Assembly: GCF_003255815.1 (NCBI RefSeq) | Contig: NC_037689.1 | Span: forward strand, 28,065,527-28,129,526 | Direction of reading: 5' to 3' | Source: Theropithecus gelada | Taxonomy: Eukaryota; Chordata; Mammalia; Primates; Cercopithecidae | DNA length: 64,000 nucleotides | Shown here: positions 36,260 to 45,568 of the stretch, piece by piece | Layout of the letters: every line of letters starts with the position of its first letter | Numbering within the stretch: position 1 is the first letter of the stretch | Translations under genes and position numbers: made by a program | Notes under the pieces: generated by a model | The model's input: only the letters and a program-made list of their open reading frames with translations | Told to the model about the DNA's origin: nothing | Database searches by the model: none

Positions 36260-36775
36260 GAGGAAAAGAAGAAAAAAAGAAAAAAAGAAGGAAAGGAAAG
36301 GAAAGGAAAGGAAAGGAAAGGAAAGGAAAGGAAGAAAGGAAGGAAGGAAGAAGAAAAGAAAAGAGAAGAACTTGCAGTGAGCCAGAATCATGCCACTGCA
36401 CTCCAGCCTGGGTAACAGAGCAAGAATCTATCTCAAAAAGGAAGGAACAAAGGAAGGAAGGAATGAAGGAAGGAAGGAAGGAAGGAAGGAAGGAAGGAAG
36501 GAAGGAAGGAAAAGAAAAAATTGCAGTGAGCCAAGATCGTGCCACTGCACTCCAACCTAGGTGACAGAGCAAGAATCTATCTCAAAAAACAAAGAAGAAA
36601 GAAAGAAGGAAGGAAGGAAGGAAGGAAGGAAGGAAGGAAGGAAGGAAGGAAGGAAGGAAGGAAGGAAGGAAGGAGAGAAGGAAGGAAAGAAGAAAGGAAG
36701 GAAGGAAGGAAGGAAGGAAGGAAGGAAGGAAGGAAGAAAGGAAAAAGAAAAGAAGAAAGAAAAGATCCTCCCAGT
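36260..36775 (+). repeat. Composite array: Alu 3' ends plus (GGAA)n
   Basis: Two further copies of the last 70 bp or so of Alu (36371-36440 and 36521-36590) are each followed by a purine-only GGAA/GAAA tract (36441-36520, 36591-36765). With the parent Alu end at 36193 this makes three units of 'Alu tail + GGAA tract'. Open frames across it are repeat translations. Confidence 0.93.
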
Positions 36776-37666
36776 TCACATTCTGAGGTACTAGTAAGTT
36801 ACATGGAGAAAACCAAGAAAATGCCCTGAGACTAATTAAGTTGAATTCATGATACTTTATTTTCTTTGTCTTTCTTCAAACGGACCACTGGTGACAAGGG
36901 CTGCAACAAGGAGGATTTTGTGTAAAGACTTTTCAAATGGAGTCAGTTTCTTTTATGAGAAAATTACAAAGTCCAATGCATGTTAGTGATGGGAAGTCTT
37001 CAGCTATTATTTCAGCTTGGTTACTTTCATTCCTCCTCTCGCAAGAACTTTGCTATATGAAGAGGACTGTTGTTACTGAGTTCTGTCATGTTCAGCAGAG
37101 TGAAAATAAAATTCAAAGAATGCATAAACATTATCATGCTATTTTTTCCTAACCCTTTTAAACTTTTGCTCAATTTGATGTTAACAAAAGCAGGCATTCA
37201 TAGTCTTATACCATTAGAAAGTGTATTCTGTTGGCAACAAAAACAAAAACCAACAATCCCTTGTAGATACATGCATTGGAACATCAGCAGTTGCCTTCCA
37301 GGATATATTTCCCCATTGATATATCCACTTTGATGTGTGATTCTGTTCATGTTCTTATCCTCCAATTTTATCCCTATGTAGCCAGTGCAGCATCTGTGAA
37401 ATAGCTGATGCTATGTGCATCTCCATGGGATACCTGATGAAACCACAGGCAATCCCTGTACCCCTGCTGGTGACCAGCTCAGGAATCGGGCAAGTAAACT
37501 TATTGTTGCTAATAAGATGAGGAAGGATGTCTTCTGCAAGGTTCTTGTGAGATGTGTCTTTGTAACTAGTAGATATACACAAGAGGAGACGGTCTCTCTG
37601 CTTCCACATCACATATTTCTCCCCAGGTCATGCCCAGAACTGCACAGCAACCTTGGTGTACCAAGC
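36776..37666. other. No recognised feature
   Basis: Unassigned. No credible gene among the short frames at 36937-37612. Confidence 0.4.
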
Positions 37667-38216
37667 TGTATTAAGGTTCTCTGGAGAGATAGAACTAATA
37701 AGATAGATGCATATGTGAAAGGAAGTTTATTAAGGAGAATCGACTCACATGATCACAAGGTAAAGTCCCATGATAGGCTGTCCGCAAGTTGAGGAGCAAA
37801 GAAGTCAGTGGTGGATCAGTTCAAGTACCAAAATCTCAAAAGTAGGGAAGCCGACAGTGCACCCCTCAGTCTGTGGCCAAAGACCCAAGAGCCCCTGGCA
37901 AACCTCTGGTGTAAGTCCAAGAGTCCAAAGGCCGAAGAACTTGGAGTCTGATGTTTGAGGGCAGGAAGCATCTAGCACAGGGGAAAGATTAAGGCTGGAA
38001 CACTCAGCCAGTTTGTTCCTCCCAATTTCTTCTGCCTGCTTTATTCTAGCCGCAATGGCAACTGTTTTGATGTTACCCACCCAGAGCGAGGGTGGATCTG
38101 CCTCTCCCAATGCACTGATTCAAATGTTAATCTCCTTTGGCAACACGCTCACAGACACACCCAGGAACAATACTTTACATCCTTCCATCCAATCAAGTTG
38201 GCAATATTAACCATCC
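37667..38216 (-). mobile_element. ERVL-type solo LTR (MLT2-like)
   Basis: From TGTATTAAGGTTCTCTGGAG to 'GGCAATATTAACCATC' on the plus strand, the reverse of an MLT2-type LTR. Internal blocks 'GAACTTGGAGTCTGATGTT' and 'AATCTCCTTTGGCAACACG' match. The frames at 37415-38210 cross it and are not genes. Confidence 0.75.
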
Positions 38217-38414
38217 CGGAAAGTTGTAAGCATCCACTGTAGCACAATGGGCATATAGTTCACAATACTGTACCATGCACCTCAACATTTGTTAAGAATG
38301 TATATGTCGTGTTGTGTGTGTTTTACCACAAGTTTAAAAATACTCCTGATTATCTTATTCCATATACTCAACACCTTAGCAAACCTTAGTACTTGACTGC
38401 CCTTTTCTGGCTGC
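38217..38414. other. No recognised feature
   Basis: Possibly an L1M tail ('CACCTCAACATTTGTTAAGA'). Weak. Confidence 0.25.
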
Positions 38415-38690
38415 ATGGCGTATCAGAGAAAGTGTGGGCTTTGGAGTCAGACAAGCTTCGGTTCAAGTACTAGGTGATCTGGAACAGGTTACTTAGCCTG
38501 GCTGGTCCTCAGGGTCATCTTTTGTAAACTCAGGATGGAATAAGACAGCCCCATCTATCTTCCAGCACCATTCTAAGGATGACTCATAGGCATTGCTCAG
38601 TCATGGCAGCGATTATTATTTTTTGATTAGCATCTAGCCCTCTCCCTGGACCATGGTAGGTGCCCAATAAATGTTTGTTGAATGAATAAT
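38415..38690 (+). repeat. MIR SINE
   Basis: 'GGGCTTTGGAGTCAGACAAG', 'GGAACAGGTTACTTAGCC' and 'GGTGCCCAATAAATGTTTGT' match MIR from start to end in order. Confidence 0.88.
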
Positions 38691-39289
38691 TTAATTCCTT
38701 ATTAATGAATTTTTATTTTATTTTACCCTGCTCCTTGCATTTTTTTAGTGCAATTACTCTTATCTAGTTTTGAGTTGTATCCAAATTCTCAATCTAGTTA
38801 AGATTCAAAATTACATATCAGCTTGCTGGGCTAGCACTTTTCCTTACTCCTCTCCCTGAAGGGTCCCCAATTCTGTTTCTATTCTGTGTGTCTTTTTTCC
38901 CCTCTTCTGTGGACATGTGTCCAGGGCCCCTTGCCGCCAAAGCCCTTCAACTAGTTATTCTCCAGCAGAACAGTTTTCTGCCAGTGAAAATATTTTCTTT
39001 CAGGAATTGGCTAAAAGCTGTTTTCATAAAAACTTCCCTGTGTGAATTGAGCCTATAATTATCTTGCTCTTTCTTAGGATTTCTGCAGCGCTTATGCACA
39101 CCTAAAGCGTGCCAATTCACACTTGGTTCTGGGGTCTATAGTAAAGTCACAGAAACATGACTCCTGTCACGAATGCAAGCTAGGAAGTGGTCCCTAAAGC
39201 AGGGAATGTGTCTCGAATGCCTCTTCAGTCCTCGTACAGTGTGTAATACAGTGCTGCTTCCACAGCGTTGAGCAGCAGTCCTTAAGAGG
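38691..39289. other. No recognised feature
   Basis: Nothing recognised on either strand. Confidence 0.35.
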
Positions 39290-39423
39290 GTGGTAGAGTG
39301 TAGAATTTGATCTTTGCAGCCCTGAGTTTCAATCCTGACTCTATAACCTATAAGCAGTATAAGAAAGGTACCCAAACTGTCTGTCTCATTTGTCCAGTGG
39401 GGACACTACCCATTTTACAGGGT
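39290..39423 (+). repeat. MIR SINE fragment
   Basis: 'CCTGAGTTTCAATCCTGACT', 'TTGTCCAGTGGGGACACTAC' and 'CATTTTACAGGGT' match the MIR core. Confidence 0.7.
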
Positions 39424-39911
39424 GTGATGGTTAATTTCAGGTGTCAATGTGACTGCCTCAAGGAATACGTCAGGAACTGGTAAAGCATCGTTTCTGGGTG
39501 AGCCTGCACATGTATTCCCGGGAAGATTGGCGTGGGCTGGTGGACGAAATGGGGAAGATGCCCTCAATAGAGACAGGCCCCATCCAGTTCTCTGAGGGCC
39601 CAGATAGAGGAAACAGGGCAGAGGAAAGGCACTTTCCTCCCTTTCTCTCCTGGAGCTGAGACCCTTCTTTTCCTGCCCTTGGACATCAGAACTTCAGGCT
39701 CTTTTTATACTGAGAATTACACCATCCACTTCCCTAGTTCTGAGGTTTTTGGGTGTGGACTGAGTCACACTCCTGGCATCCCAGGGGCTCCAGCTTGCAG
39801 ATAGCCTGCCCTGAGACTTTTCACCCCCTAATTCCCCTAATAAATCCCCTCTCATCTATCTTTGCTGATCACCTGTTGGTGTCTCTCTAGAGCCCTGATT
39901 AATCCACAGGG
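39424..39911 (+). mobile_element. ERVL-type solo LTR (MLT2-like)
   Basis: From TGATGGTTAATTTCAGGTGT to 'GAGCCCTGATTAATCCACA', with a 'CCTAATAAATCCCCTCTCA' polyadenylation region. Opposite in orientation to the related LTR at 37667-38216. No internal proviral sequence lies between them. Confidence 0.82.
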
Positions 39912-41977
39912 GTAATGTGAGGGAGAAATGAGGACGTGCTTGGGGAGCATTTCACACCCTGCCTGACACATGCCCAGGTCCAATGGGCTGCAGCTGCAGT
40001 TATTCTAGAACTTAGCATCAGTGTTCAAAACAGCAGAAGGCCTTCCCTCTGGTACCCAGCCATGGTGTTGAGCTTCTCCTGTCATTTTTCAATTCCAGAG
40101 TGTTTTTGAGAGCAATTCTATGTCCCGTGTATCACTGACGTGGGGCCAAAAACAATCCGTACGCATGGGGATCTGAAGCTGGGAATGACCAACGGGTCAG
40201 AAAGTTCTTAGGAGTCAGGAGCAGAGGAAGCTGCATGGTCAAAGGGAATCGATGTGAGCCTTCCTGCCATGTGTCCTATTTCCTGTGGTCTAATGAGACA
40301 GAGACATATGTATGTAGACATCATCTCATGCTGAGCTCTTTAGTATGTGCAAGGTGTTTTCAAATTTTCCCACCAACTGTCTTTGACAGCTGAGAATCTC
40401 CAGATCACCTGTTGTTCATGACTGTTGTCAAGGGGATACTTTAGGGACACAGGAAGATTTGCCTAAAAACATCAGGAAGCTTTGATATTTATTATTTTAT
40501 TATAAAAGCCAACTACAGCTTTGCTGTTATATTACTTCGGGTCTTTACTCATCCCACTGTTTATTTTAAGCCTCGGCTTGTGGGTAGTTGGAGAAGGAGG
40601 GAAAATATTTAACACTCTTATTAACTAATTTAACTGTGTATTTAACAGTTAAATTGTGTATGTAGAATCAAGAAAGACTTAAAGGAAGATGCAGTATTTG
40701 TGAATGCTCCAACAAATTAAAAGATTATTTAAATTATTGTTTTCTGATTAAACCACTTATTTTCTATAATGAATTAAAACAGTTTGTGAAAATAAATTCA
40801 GTGACATTTTTGCATCTATAATTTCAAAATCATAGTAACTTTTCAAAGCCAAAAATTCCTGAAACACAAGTCTGCCAATCATCACAATAAAACATGAAGC
40901 CCCAGTGAAAGAGCTAGTCAGGATGGGTTCCCAACAAATAGCAGTTGAAGCTCCAACTGCCATGAAGTGATGAAACAAACCCGGTGTAAGAGCCATGGAT
41001 AATTTTTTTAAATGCCGAAAGAATCATCACAGACTGTTTTGGGTTGTAGAGCTTGAATGGAAATACGGCATTAAAATAAGGTGCCCAAAATGAATTCTTG
41101 AGTATAATTTTAAAACACACTGCAATGTTGCTCCATAATATTCATCATTCATCAAACCCAAAAGTGACCACTGACAAGATTCAGTTTATTTCAGTTTTTA
41201 TGCTGTCATTATGGAAAAAAACTACAGCAGGGAGTTCACCAATTTCCCTTTGGAAAGAGATATACAACCACAGCCAACAGGCTTTCCTAAAAGACAGCAG
41301 GAGCTTTTCATTCTGGCTTGTTTCCCATCTGTAACATACAGATATTTATTGTTCAGGGTCAATACAGCCTTGCAAATAAATAGGCTTTGAGTTATACCAA
41401 GTATGCTCATCCTTATATGGTATTTCCATATAAGAAATACAAAAGAAATACACCACAAAATGATGGTGTTCAGGACATGGGGCAATGCTCTGTTTCTGCA
41501 TCCTAGGTTTCATAGGATTCCATAGGAGACAGCTACAAGTTCAACATGCAAAGCTCTGAAATCCCTTCCTAAGCTAATGAAGTGAAGCCCTGACCGCACC
41601 AAGGAAAGGATGAAACACAACTCATTTGTTGTTTCTCACATGATGCTACCATCTCTTCTAAGTCACCATTAATTTTAACATCTTTAAAGATATAAGAACA
41701 ATCTGTGTAACAAATGAAAACTGCCTGTAAAGTTAGTGCTTTACATCTCAAAAGCTTATTACATGGAAATTCATATTTTCATAATCACATAAAAGTTTAA
41801 CATGTTATTCATAATAAGATTACAGGACCTGAGTTATTCTGTCTGTGTAATTATTAACAACTGGAAATTAAATCGTGATAATTTTGTACTCTTTTCTTCT
41901 TAAAATAAGAATTTCCTTTCTTCTTTTGCCTGAGAACCATGCTTGAACAATACTAACGACTTACCTTCTAAAACAAA
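39912..41977. other. Long stretch without recognised features
   Basis: About 2 kb. No named repeat and no credible frame. The start (39912-40250) is less AT-rich than the rest. Confidence 0.4.
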
Positions 41978-42360
41978 TGTTTATATATAATATATAAATA
42001 TAAATATGTTTTATATATGTATTTATACATAAAATGTATATTTATATATAAATATCTCTATATATTCTACATAAAAACGTAAAAATACATATAAATATAT
42101 AAATATGTATAGTAGGTTCTAGTATATATAGAAAAGACCTATGTACTTTGAACATGTGTATATATATCTATATATATTTATATATTATATAAATATATAA
42201 TTCATATTTCTATATTTGTATTTATATATTTTATATAAATATATATAATCTATATAGTTTTGTATATAGTAAATATAGTTGTATATTATTTTATTTACAT
42301 ATATTTAAATATGTTTTGTACAGTAAATTCTACTATATATAGAAAAGACTTGTGTATTTC
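41978..42360 (+). repeat. AT-rich low-complexity block with internal duplication
   Basis: Dense TATATA/AAATATATA text. The motif ACTATATATAGAAAAGACTT at about 42331 repeats that at about 42121-42142 (AGTATATATAGAAAAGACCT), together with flanking text. The block is therefore a diverged tandem duplication of about 210 bp. Confidence 0.85.
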
Positions 42361-42752
42361 TAATGTATGGAAATGTGAAATGTACTTTTTGTCTCCTCAG
42401 TCGCAAAAATAAAAAGGCTTTTTTCAAGTGGATAGATTTTGCTCTACTTTGAATTTTTCTGAATCATATTAGATTGTAGGGAGGGGACACTGAAAGGAAA
42501 GAGGTTGGAGATGATTCTTCCATCGGTTTCTATAAACGAAAAGGTATTTTAACAATGAAACCTAAGTAGGTAGAATCCAGTTCTTGGTACTTGGTGTATG
42601 TGCTAGCAAGATTGCATGAAGAAACAAACGTTACAAGAAGCGGAGTCATCCCGTGAAGGGGAAACTTTTCTCCAATGCTCAGCCGTGACGCAATCCTTAT
42701 CCTCCTGTCTGGCTAACTGTGACATGTCCCTTTGACCTCAACCCCGCGGGAC
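42361..42752. other. No recognised feature
   Basis: Sequence between the AT-rich block and the VCX-associated minisatellite. GC content rises toward 42650. No repeat was named. Confidence 0.4.
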
Positions 42753-43012
42753 CCCACTTCCCTCCCTCCCCACATACCACCCATTTCTTCCTTCTTTCCT
42801 TTCTCCCTCCCCCCCCCTCCTCTTCCTCCCTCCCTCCCTCCCTCCCCACACCCCACCTCTTCCTCCCTCCCTCCCTCCCCACACACTACCTCTTCCTCCC
42901 TCCCTCCCTCCCCTCAGACCACCACTTCCTCCCTCCCTCCCCTCACACCACTTCTCCCTCCCTCCCTCCCCACACCCCACCTCTTCCCCCCTCCTTCCCT
43001 CCCTCCCCACCA
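42753..43012 (-). repeat. CT/GA-asymmetric minisatellite 3' of VCX-like gene
   Basis: About seven imperfect units of roughly 29-38 bp, each built as CTCTTCC, then CTCCCTCCCTCCC, then CCACACCCCAC. The plus strand is almost all pyrimidine plus a few A. The strand that carries the VCX-like gene is therefore purine-rich (GGGA type). It begins about 45 bp past the AATAAA signal. Position and composition recall the GGGA-type RU2 repeat known next to the RU1 (VCX coding) repeat in human S232 elements. That identity is an inference. Confidence 0.85.
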
Positions 43013-43056
43013 TCAGAGAACACGGAGTCACTGAGATCAATTTGCAACACATTCAT

Positions 43057-43062
43057 TTTATT
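43057..43062 (-). promoter_or_regulatory. Polyadenylation signal of VCX-like gene
   Basis: AATAAA on the minus strand, 60 bp after the TAA stop. The cleavage site would fall near 43030-43045, just before the CT/GA minisatellite. Confidence 0.85.
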
Positions 43063-43122
43063 GTCTTCACCAGGGGCCACCGTGCTGGTGAGATCTCTGA
43101 GGTCTGGCGACTGGAACTGAAC

Positions 43123-43708
43123 TTAGTCGCTGCTCAGGGAGATGGGGGAGTCGCTGGCCGCCCCCTCACTCAGTGGCTCCTCCAGCTGGCTCTCCTGGCT
43201 CAGGGGGTCGTCCTGGGTCCCCTCGCTCACTGGCTCCTCGGGGGGCAGCTCGTGCTGAGGGAGCTCCTGGCTGGGCTGGTCACTGGGGCCGGGGGCCGCT
43301 GGCCCGCTCCCCGCCTCAGGGGCCGCCGCCGCCGCCGCCGCCATCTTGCTCGCGGCCCGTTTCTTCCCGCCTCTCCCTCCACGAGCTGCTTTTCCCTTCT
43401 TGGGCGCCCTGGTAGCCTGGAAGGACAACAGGGAGATGCCAGAAGGGCTCTGGTTGAGGGAAGAGGATGGAGGAGGCTGGGAACAGGGACGTTTCCTCAG
43501 AGGCGGGCGGGCCGGGTGGGGGGCTGTGCCAGGGGAGGCCGGGAGAGGATTCTGGTGAGGAAGGAGGCGAGGGGAAGCCGAGGAGGAGCTTGGGTGGGTC
43601 CCTCACCTTCTTCTTCGGGCTACTGGGGCTCTGCTGAGAAGAGGACTTCCTCTTTCGGCTCTCCTTGGTCATGGCCGGGGATCCCGAGGCTCTCGGCTTC
43701 GGACTCAT
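43123..43708 (-). CDS. VCX: VCX-family (variable charge X-linked) protein
   Basis: VCX/VCY proteins are small, highly charged, male germ cell proteins. Human VCX-A has been linked to mRNA cap binding and decapping control, and nuclear or nucleolar location is likely. Here the first coding exon is 43607-43708 (34 codons, opening MSPKPRASG, with RKRK and SPKKK basic clusters). The intron is 43417-43606 (190 nt, GTGAGG donor, CCAG acceptor, phase 0). The second exon is 43123-43416 (97 codons, TAA stop), for 131 residues in total. Residues 35-58 are very basic. Residues 60-66 are seven alanines. From about 79 on the chain is acidic and matches the human tail (PSDQPSQELPQHELPPEEP). One LSQESQLEEP unit (106-115) stands where human copies have many. 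The first in-frame ATG was chosen; upstream in-frame codons lack ATG. No frameshift or stop is seen. VCX itself rather than VCY is inferred from the lineage. The gene is alone, without paralogues nearby. Confidence 0.92.
43174..43203 (-). repeat. Single 30-bp (10-residue) VCX repeat unit
   Basis: Encodes LSQESQLEEP once (residues 106-115), preceded by a partly similar LPPEEPVSEG stretch. In human VCX/VCY this unit (RU1) is tandemly amplified and its copy number defines the paralogues. Confidence 0.85.
43319..43339 (-). repeat. GCG trinucleotide run coding polyalanine
   Basis: Six GCG codons and a GCC directly after KM (residues 60-66 of the VCX-like protein). Human VCX has a different, shorter sequence (AAVTAPE) at this place. 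Confidence 0.9.
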
Positions 43709-43762
43709 CTTCCACAGCTCAACGCCTCCCAACGATCAACCGCGGGCTGCCCGGGGTCCCCG

Positions 43763-43768
43763 TATATA
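43763..43768 (-). promoter_or_regulatory. TATA box of VCX-like gene
   Basis: GGTATATACG on the minus strand, with the TATATA core 55 bp upstream of the ATG. Transcription would start near 43735-43740, giving a short 5' UTR of about 30 nt. Confidence 0.8.
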
Positions 43769-43817
43769 CCCCTCCCGCGGTCTCGGGACAATGAGGCGAC
43801 CACGTCCCTGAGCTGTG

Positions 43818-43846
43818 ATTGGTCAACACCCCACTACCCAGCCAAT
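43818..43846. promoter_or_regulatory. Two CCAAT boxes in VCX-like promoter
   Basis: ACCAAT lies at 43818-43823 on the minus strand, and GCCAATGG at 43841-43848 on the plus strand. They are about 50 and 75 bp upstream of the TATA box, within a GC-rich region. Confidence 0.6.
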
Positions 43847-43874
43847 GGGAGCCCTGGGCGGGAAGGGAGGCCTT

Positions 43875-43882
43875 TGACGTCA
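43875..43882. promoter_or_regulatory. Consensus CRE (TGACGTCA)
   Basis: Perfect 8-bp palindromic cAMP response element, about 107 bp upstream of the TATA box and 167 bp upstream of the ATG. CREM/CREB sites of this form are common in genes active in post-meiotic male germ cells, which fits a testis-expressed VCX gene. Occupancy is not shown by sequence. Confidence 0.75.
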
Positions 43883-43904
43883 CAAAGCGCCAGCACGACC
43901 TGAC

Positions 43905-43974
43905 TGAGGAAGGTGGCGGGGGAGTGACATCTGAGGAGGAAGGTGGCGGGGGAGTGACATCTGAGGAGGAAGGC
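43905..43974 (+). repeat. 30-bp tandem repeat upstream of VCX-like promoter
   Basis: AGGTGGCGGGGGAGTGACAT recurs at 43911 and 43941 with identical spacing. A third partial copy (GAGGAGGAAGG) follows at 43962. The unit is 30 bp, G-rich, with 2.3 copies. Confidence 0.9.
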
Positions 43975-44248
43975 AGGGTGCTCTGGTTGGAGAAAGGGGG
44001 TTTGGGTTAGCACCCCTAAGGATAGTTCCCAAACTGACATGGCAGCCCTCCTAAACGCCCCATGTTCAATTTTGGCAGATCACGTGGCACGGGAGGATAT
44101 TTCTGCCACATGGTTCCCCTGGACCCCCCCACTCAGTGGTACATTCCATTTCTCCACACCTGCCATCGTTACCCAGTTTCTGTGTCACCTACCTAAAATC
44201 CCTCCATGCTAACTGGGATGGGGTTGGGGCTATACGAAGATGTCAATA

Positions 44249-44556
44249 GACCAGGCACAGTGGCGCACGCCTGTAATCCCAGCACTTTGGGAGACCAAGG
44301 AGGGCGGATCACCTGTGTTCGGGAGTTTGAGACCAGCCTGACCAACCTGGAGAAACCCCATCTCTACTGAAAACACAAAATTAGTCGGATGTGGTGGTGC
44401 ATGCCTATAATCCCAGCTACTCTGGAGGCTGAGGCAGGAGAATCGCTTGAACTCGAGAGGCGGAGGTTGCAGTGAGCCGAGATAGCGCCATTGCACTATA
44501 GCCTGGGCAACAAGAACAAAATTCTGCTTCAAGAAAAAAAAAAAAAAAAAAAAAAA
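44249..44556 (+). mobile_element. AluS-like element
   Basis: From GACCAGGCACAGTGG to a 20-base A tail. Full length. Confidence 0.93.
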
Positions 44557-44764
44557 AGCTGTCCATCAATCATCCCTCTCTCCTACAAATTCCTCTGCTG
44601 CACCTTGAGGACCATTCACTTCTTGGATGCGATCAAAGAACTTTTCCATCTCACTTCCTTCTCCCAGTGTCCACATAGTGCCCCTCAATGTTTCATTCTC
44701 ATGGTTTAAAGCACTGGCTTCAGGCGGTGAAGATCAGCAAACACACTCGCTCAGCTGGGTATCT

Positions 44765-44990
44765 GTATCAAGCTGGGTTCCTCAGAGAAGGAGAAACTAC
44801 GCCAATAGGATATTTGTGTGTGTGCGTGTGTGTGTGTGTGTGTGTAATATATGTCATAAACATCTATTTGCTATTGTATGGTATTTATTTACGAATAATG
44901 TTATATATATGATATGCGTTAAACAATTGACTCACACATTCACACACTGTGGGGGTCTAGGAAGCTGAAATATGTAGGGTAAGTGAGCAG
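44765..44990 (-). mobile_element. LTR fragment (ERVL/MLT2-like) with (GT)n
   Basis: Starts TGTATCAAGCTGGGTTCC, then AGAGAAGGAGAAACTACGCC, the reversed end of an ERVL LTR. A (GT)n run at 44815-44846 has expanded inside it. It breaks off into L1 at about 44995. Confidence 0.6.
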
Positions 44991-44994
44991 CCTG

Positions 44995-45568
44995 GAAACT
45001 AAAAGCTTCTGCACAGTCAACAAAATGAAAAGGCAGGCTATGGTTTGGGAGAAACTATTGTGAACCATACATCTAATAATGAGTTAATATCCAAAATATA
45101 TAAAGAATTCACACAGCTCAATAACAAATAAATAAATAGTCTGATTAACAAATAGGCAAAGGACTTGAATAGGCATTTCTTGAAAGAAAACCCACAACTG
45201 GCTGACAGGTGTATGAAAATGTGCTCAACGTCATTAATAATCAGAGAACGCAAATGAAAACCGCAATGAACTATCACCTCACACCTGTTAGGACGACTAT
45301 TATCAAAAAGTCAAGAGATAAAAGGTAATGATAGCAAAGGTGTGGAGAAAATGAAACCCTTTTAGGGTGTGCAGAAAAGGGGACCTTTACACGCTGTTGA
45401 CAGACATGTAATTGGTACAGCCATTACGAAAAGTAGTAAAATGGTTCCTTGGAAAATCAAAAAAGATCTACCATATGACCCAGCAGTTCATCTGTTGAGT
45501 ATGTATCACATCCCCAAAGTGAAATCCACATCTCACAGAGATATCTCCACTACTAACTTATTGTAACT
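44995..45568 (+). mobile_element. L1 ORF2-region fragment
   Basis: Sense L1: 'AAAAGCTTCTGCACAGTCAA', 'GACTTGAATAGGCATTTC', 'GGTTCCTTGGAAAATC', 'ATATGACCCAGCAG'. Both ends truncated. Several stops. Confidence 0.88.

Noticed and set aside
36193..36775. CRISPR-like regular repeat spacing
   Set aside because: The units are Alu ends and microsatellite tracts in a primate genome, not short direct repeats with unique spacers.
36174..36829. Lysine/glutamate/glycine-rich frames of up to 105 codons
   Set aside because: Translation of GGAA tracts and Alu tails on both strands.
37667..39911. A provirus bounded by the two MLT2-type LTRs
   Set aside because: The LTRs face opposite ways and the sequence between holds MIR elements and no gag or pol similarity. 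They are independent solo LTRs.
42719..43120. Proline/serine-rich frames of 100-133 codons and their minus-strand glycine-rich partners
   Set aside because: They are translations of the CT/GA minisatellite.
43709..43732. N-terminal extension of the VCX-like protein
   Set aside because: The in-frame codon at 43732 is TTG, not ATG, and lies at about the predicted transcription start. The first ATG at 43708 matches the family start.
43042..43794. 250-codon open frame on the plus strand, the longest in the window
   Set aside because: It is the antisense of the VCX-like gene and its promoter. The GC-rich, codon-biased sense exons leave the opposite strand open by chance, and it has no recognisable similarity.
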